DNA of 64,000 nt from Parapedobacter indicus (GTDB taxonomy: Bacteria > Bacteroidota > Bacteroidia > Sphingobacteriales > Sphingobacteriaceae). Below are positions 56,519 to 64,000 of the stretch, in pieces. The stretch is taken from the NCBI RefSeq assembly GCF_900113765.1, contig NZ_FOQO01000003.1:496001-560000 (forward strand). The letters are read 5' to 3'. The notes beneath the pieces were generated by a model. The model worked only from the letters and a program-made list of their open reading frames with translations. It did not search any database and was not told where the DNA came from. Numbering within the stretch: position 1 is the first letter of the stretch; each line of letters starts with the position of its first letter. The position numbers and the translations under genes are program-made.

Positions 56519-59500
56519 TTAAAAAGTCAAATTCACACCAAAATTAAGCACACGTTGCAGCGGATAGTACCAGAAATCATGAGTTTCCGGATCAAAGCCC
56601 ATATCTTTCATGTGGTCGTAAATGATGAGGAGGTTGCTCCCACTGACGGACACGCGAAGGCCTTGGGCACCAAATGATTGACAGAGGGCCGTCGGCAGGT
56701 TATACCCCAACTCCATGTTTTTCAGTCGCAGGAAGCCGGCGTTTTTCATCCAATGTGTTGAGGCGTACGAACTATTGGTACTGGTTGTCCATAATGCCGT
56801 GCTGCCCCGGGGCATGGTTGCGTCCATATTGTCAACTGCCCAACTATCCCGTGCACGCCAATCGAGGAAGTTACCGAACGTATGGCTCATCACGGGGAAC
56901 CAGCCGCCAAAATATTGCTGGGCATTTTCCTGCCCTTGGAAAAACAACGATAAATCAAACCCTTTGTAGGCAAAATTAGCGGTCAACCCGAAAACTATTT
57001 CGGGGATGTTCGTTTGATTGATCCGTATCCGGTCCCGGGAATCAATCTCTCCGTCACCGTTTACATCTTCATAAATCAGATCTCCCGGTTTTGTCCCCGG
57101 CAGATGCGGCGTAGCGTCCACCTGCGCCTGGTCTCTGTACACGCCCATGGCGTTGTACAACAGTGCTGCTCCATAGGGTCTACCGGTGGCATATTGATAC
57201 GGCTCCGCCGCCGGTTGTTCGTCCGCAAATACCACCTTGTTTCGCGCAAACGACACGTTGCCCGACAGTTGATACGAGAATTCGTTTACCTTGTGGGTGT
57301 GGGAGAGCACCAATTCAAGCCCCCTGTTATCCACAATCCCGATGTTCTCATCGGGAAGTGTCAGCCCGGTATAATCGGGCACGGTCGCATTCCGTTTGGT
57401 CAGGATATCCGACCGCCGCGATACGAAATAATCAAATTCAACGTTTAGCAGACCGTTCCACAGACCGGCCTCAAGACCAGCATTCCACGTTTCCGCGGTT
57501 TCCCACGTGATAAACGGGTTGGGCACATTTGTCTGCACCAATCCTGACACATCGTTGTTGCCGATCACGTAATTGTTGTTAAAACCATACGTCATCATGT
57601 ATTGGAAAGCGGGAACGGCGTCATTGCCCATCTTGCCGTACGATCCTCTTATTTTAAGGTTGTCGATGAAATTCAGGTCCTCCATAAACCCTTCTTCTGA
57701 AATTCGCCAGCCTAATGAGGCACCGGGAAAAAAGCCAAACCGCTTTTCCTTTGGGAATTTCGAGGAACCGTCGGCGCGTAGCGTAACCTCAGCAAGGTAC
57801 TTGCCAGCGTAATCGTAGTTTACCCGTCCGAATACATTCTGTCGGGCGTCCTGACCCGAAAAGCCCGAATTGGATTGCTTCGCTTTGTCACTGCTACCCA
57901 TATTTAGTTCGGGTAAGCTGATCGACAAGAAATCACTCCTTCCCGCTTGCATGGTCGAATTCCTGACCTGAATTTGTTCGTAGCCTGCCATCAATGCTAC
58001 CTGATGTGCATCGAATTGCCTTGCATAGTTGATTTTTGAATTTACATACATTTGGGTTACGGCATAGCTGGTTTGGTTCAGGTTTGCCAACGAACGGCTC
58101 ATCCCCGACAATCCCTTCACATATTGTCCTCCTTCCTCGCGATACACATAACTTGGTGTTTCGAATTGTTTCCCGTAAACGCCCGAGAAATCGTAGCTAC
58201 CACTGCCGTCTATGGATAACCCTTCAACCCAAGGCAATTCCCATTTGAAAAAGAGGTTGCTCTGTACCGCCCGGGTATCTTCCTGTTGATAGCCTGCATT
58301 GTCGGTTACCCAATTATGGATATTCTCACTGCCTCTCAGCGGTTGCATGTAATTCGTGCCCGGCCAATACGGCTGCCAGTTGGGTTGATACAGATAGATG
58401 TGGCTGTTTAGCTCATTATTAGTCCGGAAAGGATAATGCCTGTTATCGACCCGTCCGGAAACGTTGAGGCCCACGGTTAGCTCATCGGTTACCTGAACAT
58501 CGACGTTTGAGCGTACGTTGTACGACTTGAACTTGGTGGATCCGCCTTCATACTGTCCTGACTGCGCCAGATCGCCCAGGGAAAAATAGTATTTCGATCG
58601 TTCATTGCCGCCGGACACGGAGATGTTGCCGCGGTGCTGTGGCGTAAACGGTCTTACAATGTAGTCGTACCAATCCGTATTCGGATAATTGGGGTCGCTT
58701 CCATCCCGATATTTTTGAAGTTCGTCGTCCGAAAAGATAGCTTCCCGTCCTTCGTCGATTTCGATGTTGTTGGATATTTTACCAAACGTATAGGCATCGG
58801 CCATTCTCGGATTCCGTGTTGGCTGACTAAATCCTTGATTAAACGAAAGACCGATTGTCGGCTTCCCTACAGATCCGCGTTTTGTGGTAACCAGTATTAC
58901 ACCATTTGCCGCACGGGAACCATAAATTGCGGCCGAGGCGTCTTTCAATACCGTTATGGTTTCGATGTCGTTGGGATTCAGCTGTCCCAATCCCCCGCGC
59001 TCTACGCCGTCGATGATCACTAACGCACCCGTGGCGCCCGTCGTACCGCGGCCCCTGATCAGGATCGACGGATCGTCCCTGCCAGGTTCGCCGCTTCGGC
59101 TGTTGATGATCACACCGGGTAACCGTCCGGCAAGCGACTGAGAAACATTCGCCGCAGGGCTTTTCACGATATCGGCACCTTTGGCTGTAACGATAGATCC
59201 CGTCAGCGACGCTTTCTTCTGCGTTCCGTATCCCACCACTACTACTTCCTCTAGATCGGCTACATATGTTTTTAGGGTAACATGAATGGTTAACGATTGG
59301 CCGACTGCTATTTCCTGGTTAACATAGCCCACGCTGGAAAACACCAGTGTATTTCCTTCCCCGGTTGGTACAGAAATTTCGTACCTCCCCTGTGTATCTG
59401 TGTAGGTTACCGCGTCGAGTCCTTTGACATGCACAGATACCCCTTCAATGGGCATACCCGCTTCATTGGTGACGATCCCCTTCAGGAGCTTTTGCACTTG

Positions 59501-59959
59501 GTCTGCCGCCAAGGTCAGCGGCTCGTTTTTAAACCTACCTTGAACATGCGTAGGCCGTTCTTTGATGATTATACTTTGTATTTCGTCCAGTATCGTGTAG
59601 GTAAGCGGCTGGTTTGCTATCACCCTTTTCAATACATCTTCAAGCACTTCGTCTTTTGCCTGGATCGAAATCTTTCCGACCTTCTTAGCCAACGATTTTT
59701 TGAATAGGAAGTTATAACCGCTTTGTCGGCGTAGTTCGGCAATCACCTCTGTGAAGGTGGCGTCTTTCTTGTTCAGGGTGACACGCTGTGCCTTCAGGTT
59801 TCCGGCAAATCCATAAACCATCATAACGGTTAATAGAAAACAAGTAACGGTCACGCGCATCATCAAGGCCTTTAATACGGATCCTTTTTTTCGATTTCCT
59901 GATAATTCCAGGCAGTTCCTGCGGTATTTCCCACCGCTGGTCAGCTTTTTTTCTTTCAT
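56519..59959 (-). CDS. susC: SusC/RagA-type TonB-dependent importer with STN signalling domain (PUL 2)
   Basis: I use the ATG at 59959 (1146 aa, MKEKKLTSGG...); a TTG six codons earlier is also possible. After a long basic N-region and signal helix (about 35-58) come the secretin/TonB short N-terminal (STN) domain (about 60-125), a carboxypeptidase-regulatory-like domain (about 160-235), a VVVVGYGTQKK block, the plug (to RAANGVILVTTKRG) and a barrel ending FGVNLTF. The STN domain passes a ligand signal to FecR. That fits the FecR and ECF sigma genes just upstream, so this importer should control its own expression. Confidence 0.96.
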   Translation of the reverse strand: MKEKKLTSGGKYRRNCLELSGNRKKGSVLKALMMRVTVTCFLLTVMMVYGFAGNLKAQRVTLNKKDATFTEVIAELRRQSGYNFLFKKSLAKKVGKISIQAKDEVLEDVLKRVIANQPLTYTILDEIQSIIIKERPTHVQGRFKNEPLTLAADQVQKLLKGIVTNEAGMPIEGVSVHVKGLDAVTYTDTQGRYEISVPTGEGNTLVFSSVGYVNQEIAVGQSLTIHVTLKTYVADLEEVVVVGYGTQKKASLTGSIVTAKGADIVKSPAANVSQSLAGRLPGVIINSRSGEPGRDDPSILIRGRGTTGATGALVIIDGVERGGLGQLNPNDIETITVLKDASAAIYGSRAANGVILVTTKRGSVGKPTIGLSFNQGFSQPTRNPRMADAYTFGKISNNIEIDEGREAIFSDDELQKYRDGSDPNYPNTDWYDYIVRPFTPQHRGNISVSGGNERSKYYFSLGDLAQSGQYEGGSTKFKSYNVRSNVDVQVTDELTVGLNVSGRVDNRHYPFRTNNELNSHIYLYQPNWQPYWPGTNYMQPLRGSENIHNWVTDNAGYQQEDTRAVQSNLFFKWELPWVEGLSIDGSGSYDFSGVYGKQFETPSYVYREEGGQYVKGLSGMSRSLANLNQTSYAVTQMYVNSKINYARQFDAHQVALMAGYEQIQVRNSTMQAGRSDFLSISLPELNMGSSDKAKQSNSGFSGQDARQNVFGRVNYDYAGKYLAEVTLRADGSSKFPKEKRFGFFPGASLGWRISEEGFMEDLNFIDNLKIRGSYGKMGNDAVPAFQYMMTYGFNNNYVIGNNDVSGLVQTNVPNPFITWETAETWNAGLEAGLWNGLLNVEFDYFVSRRSDILTKRNATVPDYTGLTLPDENIGIVDNRGLELVLSHTHKVNEFSYQLSGNVSFARNKVVFADEQPAAEPYQYATGRPYGAALLYNAMGVYRDQAQVDATPHLPGTKPGDLIYEDVNGDGEIDSRDRIRINQTNIPEIVFGLTANFAYKGFDLSLFFQGQENAQQYFGGWFPVMSHTFGNFLDWRARDSWAVDNMDATMPRGSTALWTTSTNSSYASTHWMKNAGFLRLKNMELGYNLPTALCQSFGAQGLRVSVSGSNLLIIYDHMKDMGFDPETHDFWYYPLQRVLNFGVNLTF

Positions 59960-59963
59960 AAAA

Positions 59964-59978
59964 GTTGCATCATGCAAC
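59964..59978. repeat. Perfect palindrome just before susC (PUL 2)
   Basis: GTTGCAT-C-ATGCAAC spans 59964-59978, 4 nt before the chosen ATG. It could be an operator or a hairpin that hides the translation start. Confidence 0.45.
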
Positions 59979-60005
59979 CCGTTCGCAAACGATTAGCCTA
60001 CGATG

Positions 60006-60024
60006 GCTCCGGTATTGCCGGAGC
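60006..60024. repeat. GC-rich hairpin between fecR and susC
   Basis: GCTCCGG (60006-60012), loop TATTG and CCGGAGC (60018-60024) form a perfect 7-bp stem in the 216-bp gap between fecR and susC. It has no T-run on the minus strand, so it may be an attenuator, an RNA-stability element or part of a control site. Confidence 0.5.
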
Positions 60025-60175
60025 AACAATTATTGCCTAAGTTTGCAGGGTCTGCGTTTAACATTGGTTTTAACGAACACTGATTTTTCCGATGTATATC
60101 GGACAAAGAAACCAGACATCACGGCTTCCGGTTGCCGCCGGGGCCGTATTTGTTTGGTATCTCATACATGTATAG

Positions 60176-61336
60176 CTATTTCATGATGGTTAACCTCCTT
60201 TTCCGCTGATTTAATGATTCTCCCGGTTGATGCCCGGCTATTTCCTCGACCTTGAATTTCAGACCTCCGTCGATTTCATTGACCATCCGCAGGATGTCGC
60301 TCAATTTCACATCACGGGAGATCTCGCCGACCAGTTCCATGCTGGCGTCTACATTGTGTTCAAAAATCACCTCCACATCGTACCACCGCCCGACCTGAGC
60401 CATGATATGCTGTAAACTACCGTTCAATTTAAAGTAGCCGTCCTTCCAAGCTGTAAAGGACTCGGTATCGACTTCCTGTTTGGTTACCGACCCTTCTTTG
60501 GAAACCGCCTGTTCACCAGGAAAAAGTGACACACTGACGCCGTTAGTTCCAACATGTAGACGCACAGCCCCGGTTACCAACGTCGTTTTTGTCGCGCCTT
60601 CATCGGGATACGCTGATACGTTAAACTCGGTCCCCAACACTTCGATCTGCTGTTTGTCACTGACCACCCGAAATGGTCGTTTGGTATCCTTCGCTACGGA
60701 GAAAAAAGCCTCACCGGATAGTTCCACCGTCCGTTCCTTCCCGTCAAACCGGGAAGGGTATTTGAGTGTTGAGGCTGCGTTCAACCAAACCCGGGTTCCA
60801 TCCGACAGCGTAACCTGATAGGTGCCACCTTTCGGGGTCGTGAGCACCAACGGCAGCAAGGCTTCGTTGAAATTGCCCAACTCCAACCCGCTAATGGGAG
60901 TATGATCGGCATAAACGATGTGTTTCCCATCCATCACGATATTCGACTGATTACTATCCAATTGCAGGGACGGACCGCCTGCTACACTCAGCACAGCACG
61001 ATTACCTCCCGGTAGGATCTCCGAAGCCAATCTATTTTCGCCGGTCCCACTAGGCTTATCCAGGAATAGGTAAGCCACGGATACGAATGCCAGCAGGGCA
61101 GCGGCGGCAACAAAGGATGCCCAACGTTGCCATATGCGCCTTTCGTTCTGGGCAATCTTCCGGTGGATGCTCGCCAAACTTCCAGTCTCCAGTTGCCGGT
61201 ATGCATCGTCAGATAGGGGTGCCCTGTCTGGTAACGGCATGCGGTTGAATGCCTCAAACAGCATACGCTCCTCTTCCGGCGTACATTCGCCTCTCCGATA
61301 TTTATCAAGTAATGCCGAAGCCTGATCTTTATCCAT
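60176..61336 (-). CDS. FecR-family anti-sigma/sigma-regulator
   Basis: This 386-aa single-pass inner-membrane protein has an N-terminal cytoplasmic anti-sigma region (about 1-80), a transmembrane helix (about 91-111), the FecR domain (about 165-265, TTPKGGTYQVTLSDGTRVWL and STLKYPSRF) and a C-terminal DUF4974-like domain (about 300-370, FKLNGSLQHIMAQVGRWYDV). It relays the signal from the STN domain of SusC to the ECF sigma factor encoded 97 nt upstream. The arrangement sigma-fecR-susC-susD is classical for Bacteroidota. Confidence 0.94.
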   Translation of the reverse strand: MDKDQASALLDKYRRGECTPEEERMLFEAFNRMPLPDRAPLSDDAYRQLETGSLASIHRKIAQNERRIWQRWASFVAAAALLAFVSVAYLFLDKPSGTGENRLASEILPGGNRAVLSVAGGPSLQLDSNQSNIVMDGKHIVYADHTPISGLELGNFNEALLPLVLTTPKGGTYQVTLSDGTRVWLNAASTLKYPSRFDGKERTVELSGEAFFSVAKDTKRPFRVVSDKQQIEVLGTEFNVSAYPDEGATKTTLVTGAVRLHVGTNGVSVSLFPGEQAVSKEGSVTKQEVDTESFTAWKDGYFKLNGSLQHIMAQVGRWYDVEVIFEHNVDASMELVGEISRDVKLSDILRMVNEIDGGLKFKVEEIAGHQPGESLNQRKRRLTIMK

Positions 61337-61432
61337 ATAGGTTAACCCGATACCGGGGTGTTTATACTGATGAATTGCATTATTGGGGCAGTTGTGCTAC
61401 CTAATAACGGATAAAAATTATAAGCGATTGAT

Positions 61433-61999
61433 TTACAGAAATAAAAAAATAAACGTAGTCAGTTTTTTCCGGAGGATTTTCAGGGCATCGCTGATATGGT
61501 GCTTAACGGTATTGTCGGAAATCCCCATTTTTTCAGCTATTTCCTTATACGAGTTTTCTGCAATCCGGCTGAGTTCAAAAGCTTCACGCATTTTAGGGGG
61601 TAAATGCTGGAGTTCGGCCTCGAAGCGGGCCACCAATTCCGCATTCAACAAGGATTCATCTGCCGCTGGTGTCCCCGATTGCAACACATTCCGCAGGGTT
61701 TCCAGGTAACGGGAGGCAATCTGCGAACTCCGGATACGCATCAGCACTTGGTTCCGTGCCGCGGCATAGAAGTAATGCTTCAAAGAGAGGTTATCACTAA
61801 GGGTGCTTCTTCGTTCCCAAAAAGAAACAAATACGTCCTGTACGGCATCATTTGCCAGGTCTCCATCGCCCAGCATGCGGCTTACCAACCGGTGCATGAC
61901 CGGCCAATACCGATGGTATATTTCGTCAAATGCCCGGCTGTTGCCGCTTTTCAGCAACTCCAACAGGGCAGAATCGGTATAGTTACGGAAACCCTCCAT
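61433..61999 (-). CDS. ECF RNA polymerase sigma factor
   Basis: This 188-aa sigma-70 family protein has region 2 (about 20-90: FDEIYHRYWPVMHRLVSRML, NDAVQDVFVSFWERR) and region 4 HTH (about 130-180: LPPKMREAFELSRIAENSYKEIAEKMGISDNTVKHH is the core). There is no region 1 or 3, as is usual for ECF sigma. It should direct RNA polymerase to the PUL 2 susC promoter when FecR is activated. A TAAGTTTG sequence upstream (62031-62024) may be its own -7 element. Confidence 0.94.
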   Translation of the reverse strand: MEGFRNYTDSALLELLKSGNSRAFDEIYHRYWPVMHRLVSRMLGDGDLANDAVQDVFVSFWERRSTLSDNLSLKHYFYAAARNQVLMRIRSSQIASRYLETLRNVLQSGTPAADESLLNAELVARFEAELQHLPPKMREAFELSRIAENSYKEIAEKMGISDNTVKHHISDALKILRKKLTTFIFLFL

Positions 62000-62023
62000 G
62001 TTAATAGCGAATACAAATTAATG

Positions 62024-62057
62024 CAAACTTAGCGAAAGATTAACACTAGGCTGGCAA
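62024..62057 (-). promoter_or_regulatory. Weak candidate promoter of the ECF sigma gene
   Basis: TAAGTTTG (62031-62024, minus strand) fits the -7 consensus. The nearest TTG (62057-62055) is 23 nt upstream, at the long end of the allowed spacing. The ATG at 61999 is 24 nt downstream. Confidence 0.35.
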
Positions 62058-62176
62058 GGTTTACCCAAAAGGCAGGTCGGCTGGGAAAACTGTGCTATCA
62101 ATCTATCAGTCGGTGATCCGTTTCGTCATCGTCAAGGTCATGTCGCTAGCCGACTGCATTTTTTCTCGTAACCCTA

Positions 62177-62956
62177 TCAAAAAGGCCAACGCCGCTGAAT
62201 AGGAATTGCTAACCGAATAAAGATGCGGGCAGCATGGTATAATAGGTTTTTGAACCAAACGGGTCGACGTCCCAGAAACGCATACTGTTGATAAAGCATC
62301 TGCATAACGGATGACGCCAATACATGGGCACATACTTCGTTTTGGCGGTGTGCAAATTCTGGGCGCATCACATCGAAAATGAGCACAAGCCGACGGTGCT
62401 GGCTGTTATTCCATGCGGTATGGACATGGGCATCGCAGAAGGGCAGGATCTTCCCCTCTTCCCATCGCCTGATCTGACCCGCAACCTGAAAACCACAATC
62501 GGGTAACCCCTTCGGAACTAACAATCCTAAATGGCAGCGAATAATCGCATCCGTATCTCCTTGATGAGGATTGATATTGGCGTTTGGCTCAAGCACACTG
62601 AGCGAACAGGAGGTGAGATTAGGAATGGATTTCAGGATTTTGACCGTTTCTGGACATCGCTTGCAGTTGCGATGCATGGTGTACTTCCAGAAATACAATC
62701 CCATGGTTTTCCATTTGCGCGGAGGAAAGGACATGGATTTGTTGATGAAGTAAGGCTTAAGCCGGCCGGGCTTGTCAGCCAGCAACTTGGTCATTTCATC
62801 TCGGATAATCGTCCAGTTATCCTCGAAGGTCTTTGTCCAAGCAAGTTGTTCCCGCTCGTAAAAGGCAGGTTCAGTGCCCATGTAACGGCCACCAAATATA
62901 TTATACCAGGGGTCTGTGGCTTTTTTCGGAGAACTGGGTGGATTCATATGACTCAT
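62177..62956 (-). CDS. Aspartyl/asparaginyl beta-hydroxylase-like dioxygenase
   Basis: This 259-aa soluble protein matches the AspH/LpxO superfamily of Fe(II)/2-oxoglutarate oxygenases. Visible residues are the iron ligands His131 (INPHQGDTD) and His179 (HTAWNNS), Arg189 for 2-oxoglutarate, and the DVMRP block at about 195-199. Such enzymes hydroxylate Asp/Asn side chains, lipid acyl chains or carrier-bound building blocks. Its ATG overlaps the stop of the upstream ACP-thioesterase gene (ATGA), so it is made together with that megasynthase and probably tailors its product (inference). LpxO-like lipid A hydroxylation is a less likely alternative. Confidence 0.85.
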   Translation of the reverse strand: MSHMNPPSSPKKATDPWYNIFGGRYMGTEPAFYEREQLAWTKTFEDNWTIIRDEMTKLLADKPGRLKPYFINKSMSFPPRKWKTMGLYFWKYTMHRNCKRCPETVKILKSIPNLTSCSLSVLEPNANINPHQGDTDAIIRCHLGLLVPKGLPDCGFQVAGQIRRWEEGKILPFCDAHVHTAWNNSQHRRLVLIFDVMRPEFAHRQNEVCAHVLASSVMQMLYQQYAFLGRRPVWFKNLLYHAARIFIRLAIPIQRRWPF

Positions 62957-64000
62957 ACGGCAGACAAGTTGGGGATGCGATTCGGGATCTGGGATTCAAT
63001 CAGCGCAATTAATGCTTCTCGATTTTCGCGCAATAAATCATGTCCCCCCTCGAGGAAAGAAACGGAAAAATCATTTTCGGTGACATGGACCCATTCGCGG
63101 ATATTTTCCGGCGGAGCAAGCACATCATTCTTCCCACCAATTGTTACTACCGGCACAGTTATCTTTTCTTCCGATGGCCTATACGTTTCCAATAGGTTTA
63201 TATCAGTATGTAACGTATTTTTCCGCGATTCATCCAAGGCAGCCCCGTGCTCTTCCAATAGCGTCTTAGCGTTGAACGTTGCGTTTACACCCCCTGGGCG
63301 CCCACAACCAGAAAAGAAAATCGCGGTGGGTAGCTGCTGATTTGCCTTTTTCAGCGCGGCAAAAAGCTCATAAGCAACAAGCGCTCCCAAACTATGCCCG
63401 AAGAAATAAAAATCCCGGCCGTTTCCGTCAAAAGACGTAAGCAGCTCTGCGATAAGCGGAGCCATGGTTTTGTGGGGCTGTTCGCTGTTACGCTCTTCAC
63501 GGCCCGGCGCCTGAATAGCCACCAACGCTATATGGTTGGGTAAGGCACTAATCCAACTGCTATAAACCGAAGCACCTGATCCTGCTGCAGGAAAACAGTA
63601 GAGGGTAACAGCGCCGAGACCTGTGGCCTCCTTTAGTGTCACCAGGCAATCGCCCTTTGTGTGCATCACGGCATCATCTACTACCGATTGCGATGCAGAA
63701 AGCGTTTCTACCTGATCACCATAAGGGTAGTCAAACAGCGCTTCAAATATAAAATCGTTTACCGCCCTAATGGTCGGATAGTTGTACGGGAGCATACTAG
63801 GGAGCTTTAGCCGAAAACATTCTTCCAAGTTGACAACAAACGATATGGCCATGAGCGAATCCAATCCCATGAAATTAAAGCGCTGGTGCGCATCGATCTC
63901 ATCCGTGGACTCGATCAGCATCACCGAGCGCAATTCATTGCGTATGGCTTGGCCAATAAGCCGGTGCGCATCTTCTGCATTGCTGCGCTTGATTTTTGCT
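62953..64000 (-). CDS. C-terminal ACP and thioesterase domains of a megasynthase (start beyond window)
   Basis: The frame is open to the right edge (about 348 aa visible; an internal TTG at 63933 is not the true start). The visible part begins with an acyl/peptidyl carrier domain with the phosphopantetheine Ser in FMGLDSLMAISF, a form typical of polyketide carrier domains. A short linker leads to an alpha/beta-hydrolase thioesterase of the type II-like (PF00975) class: FFGHSLGALVAYELF with the catalytic Ser, an Asp in GGKNDVLAPPE and a His in LEGGHDLLREN. The thioesterase would release the product from the enzyme. The rest of the PKS or PKS-NRPS lies to the right of the window. Confidence 0.9.
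   Translation of the reverse strand, partial: AKIKRSNAEDAHRLIGQAIRNELRSVMLIESTDEIDAHQRFNFMGLDSLMAISFVVNLEECFRLKLPSMLPYNYPTIRAVNDFIFEALFDYPYGDQVETLSASQSVVDDAVMHTKGDCLVTLKEATGLGAVTLYCFPAAGSGASVYSSWISALPNHIALVAIQAPGREERNSEQPHKTMAPLIAELLTSFDGNGRDFYFFGHSLGALVAYELFAALKKANQQLPTAIFFSGCGRPGGVNATFNAKTLLEEHGAALDESRKNTLHTDINLLETYRPSEEKITVPVVTIGGKNDVLAPPENIREWVHVTENDFSVSFLEGGHDLLRENREALIALIESQIPNRIPNLSAV

Noticed and set aside
1..64000. CRISPR array, rRNA, tRNA, transposon or prophage
   Set aside because: Reading both strands I saw no regularly spaced direct repeats, no tRNA or rRNA-like sequence and no transposase, integrase or phage structural proteins.

Overview
The window reads as chromosomal DNA of a Bacteroidota bacterium, most likely Sphingobacteriaceae-like (inference, no marker gene was compared). 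The grounds are two SusC/SusD pairs, a gliding lipoprotein GldH, a RicT/PSP1 protein, a FecR/ECF-sigma pair, a membrane-tethered Y_Y_Y/LuxR regulator, many short lipoprotein signals, mid-range GC, and several promoters of the Bacteroidota TTG-N(17-23)-TAnnTTTG type. I see no rRNA, tRNA, CRISPR array, transposase or phage gene.

Region 1 (1-12445, minus strand, divergent from an IclR gene at 12706) is a compact polysaccharide utilisation locus (PUL 1). In transcription order it holds susC, susD, two GH39-like glycosidases, an alpha/alpha-toroid-like protein, a third GH39-like enzyme, an SGNH hydrolase and an SSS symporter cut by the left edge. Most gaps are under 40 nt and three junctions overlap or nearly touch. 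The 260-bp divergent region carries two near-identical 16-bp palindromic boxes, one before susC and one right before iclR, which I propose as the IclR operator. Next come a membrane-bound propeller/Y_Y_Y/HTH regulator and an orphan TonB-dependent outer-membrane barrel protein with a clear terminator.

Region 2 (19266-30068) is mostly core: a PadR-PspC pair with a palindromic operator over its promoter, then gldH-ricT-holB-map on the minus strand. On the plus strand are a short ssb, gcvT and a comB-like gene, followed by a tiny membrane protein and a rhodanese (both minus) and an M28 peptidase lipoprotein.

Region 3 (30092-42979) is an alpha-glucan/trehalose island. It holds TreZ, a GH13 alpha-glucosidase, GlgX and a TreY-MalQ fusion, mixed with small hydrophilic proteins, a four-helix Cys-rich copper-type protein, small lipoproteins and a DUF4142 fragment. 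Together TreY and TreZ would turn maltodextrin ends into trehalose, GlgX and MalQ would trim and recycle the glucans, and the small proteins suggest a stress role (inference).

Region 4 (42989-46516) has a PAS/GAF histidine kinase with two single-domain response regulators and a broken lipoprotein gene. Region 5 (46600-61999, minus strand) is PUL 2: an ECF sigma factor, FecR, SusC with an STN domain, SusD, a six-hairpin glycosidase, a GH106-type alpha-L-rhamnosidase and a GH127-type beta-L-arabinofuranosidase, followed by a TauE/SafE permease. This set fits a pectin-like (rhamnogalacturonan) or arabinan/rhamnan-decorated glycan. Region 6 (62177-64000) is the 3' end of a biosynthetic cluster: an ACP-thioesterase terminus of a megasynthase, open at the right edge, translationally coupled to an aspartyl/asparaginyl beta-hydroxylase-like oxygenase.
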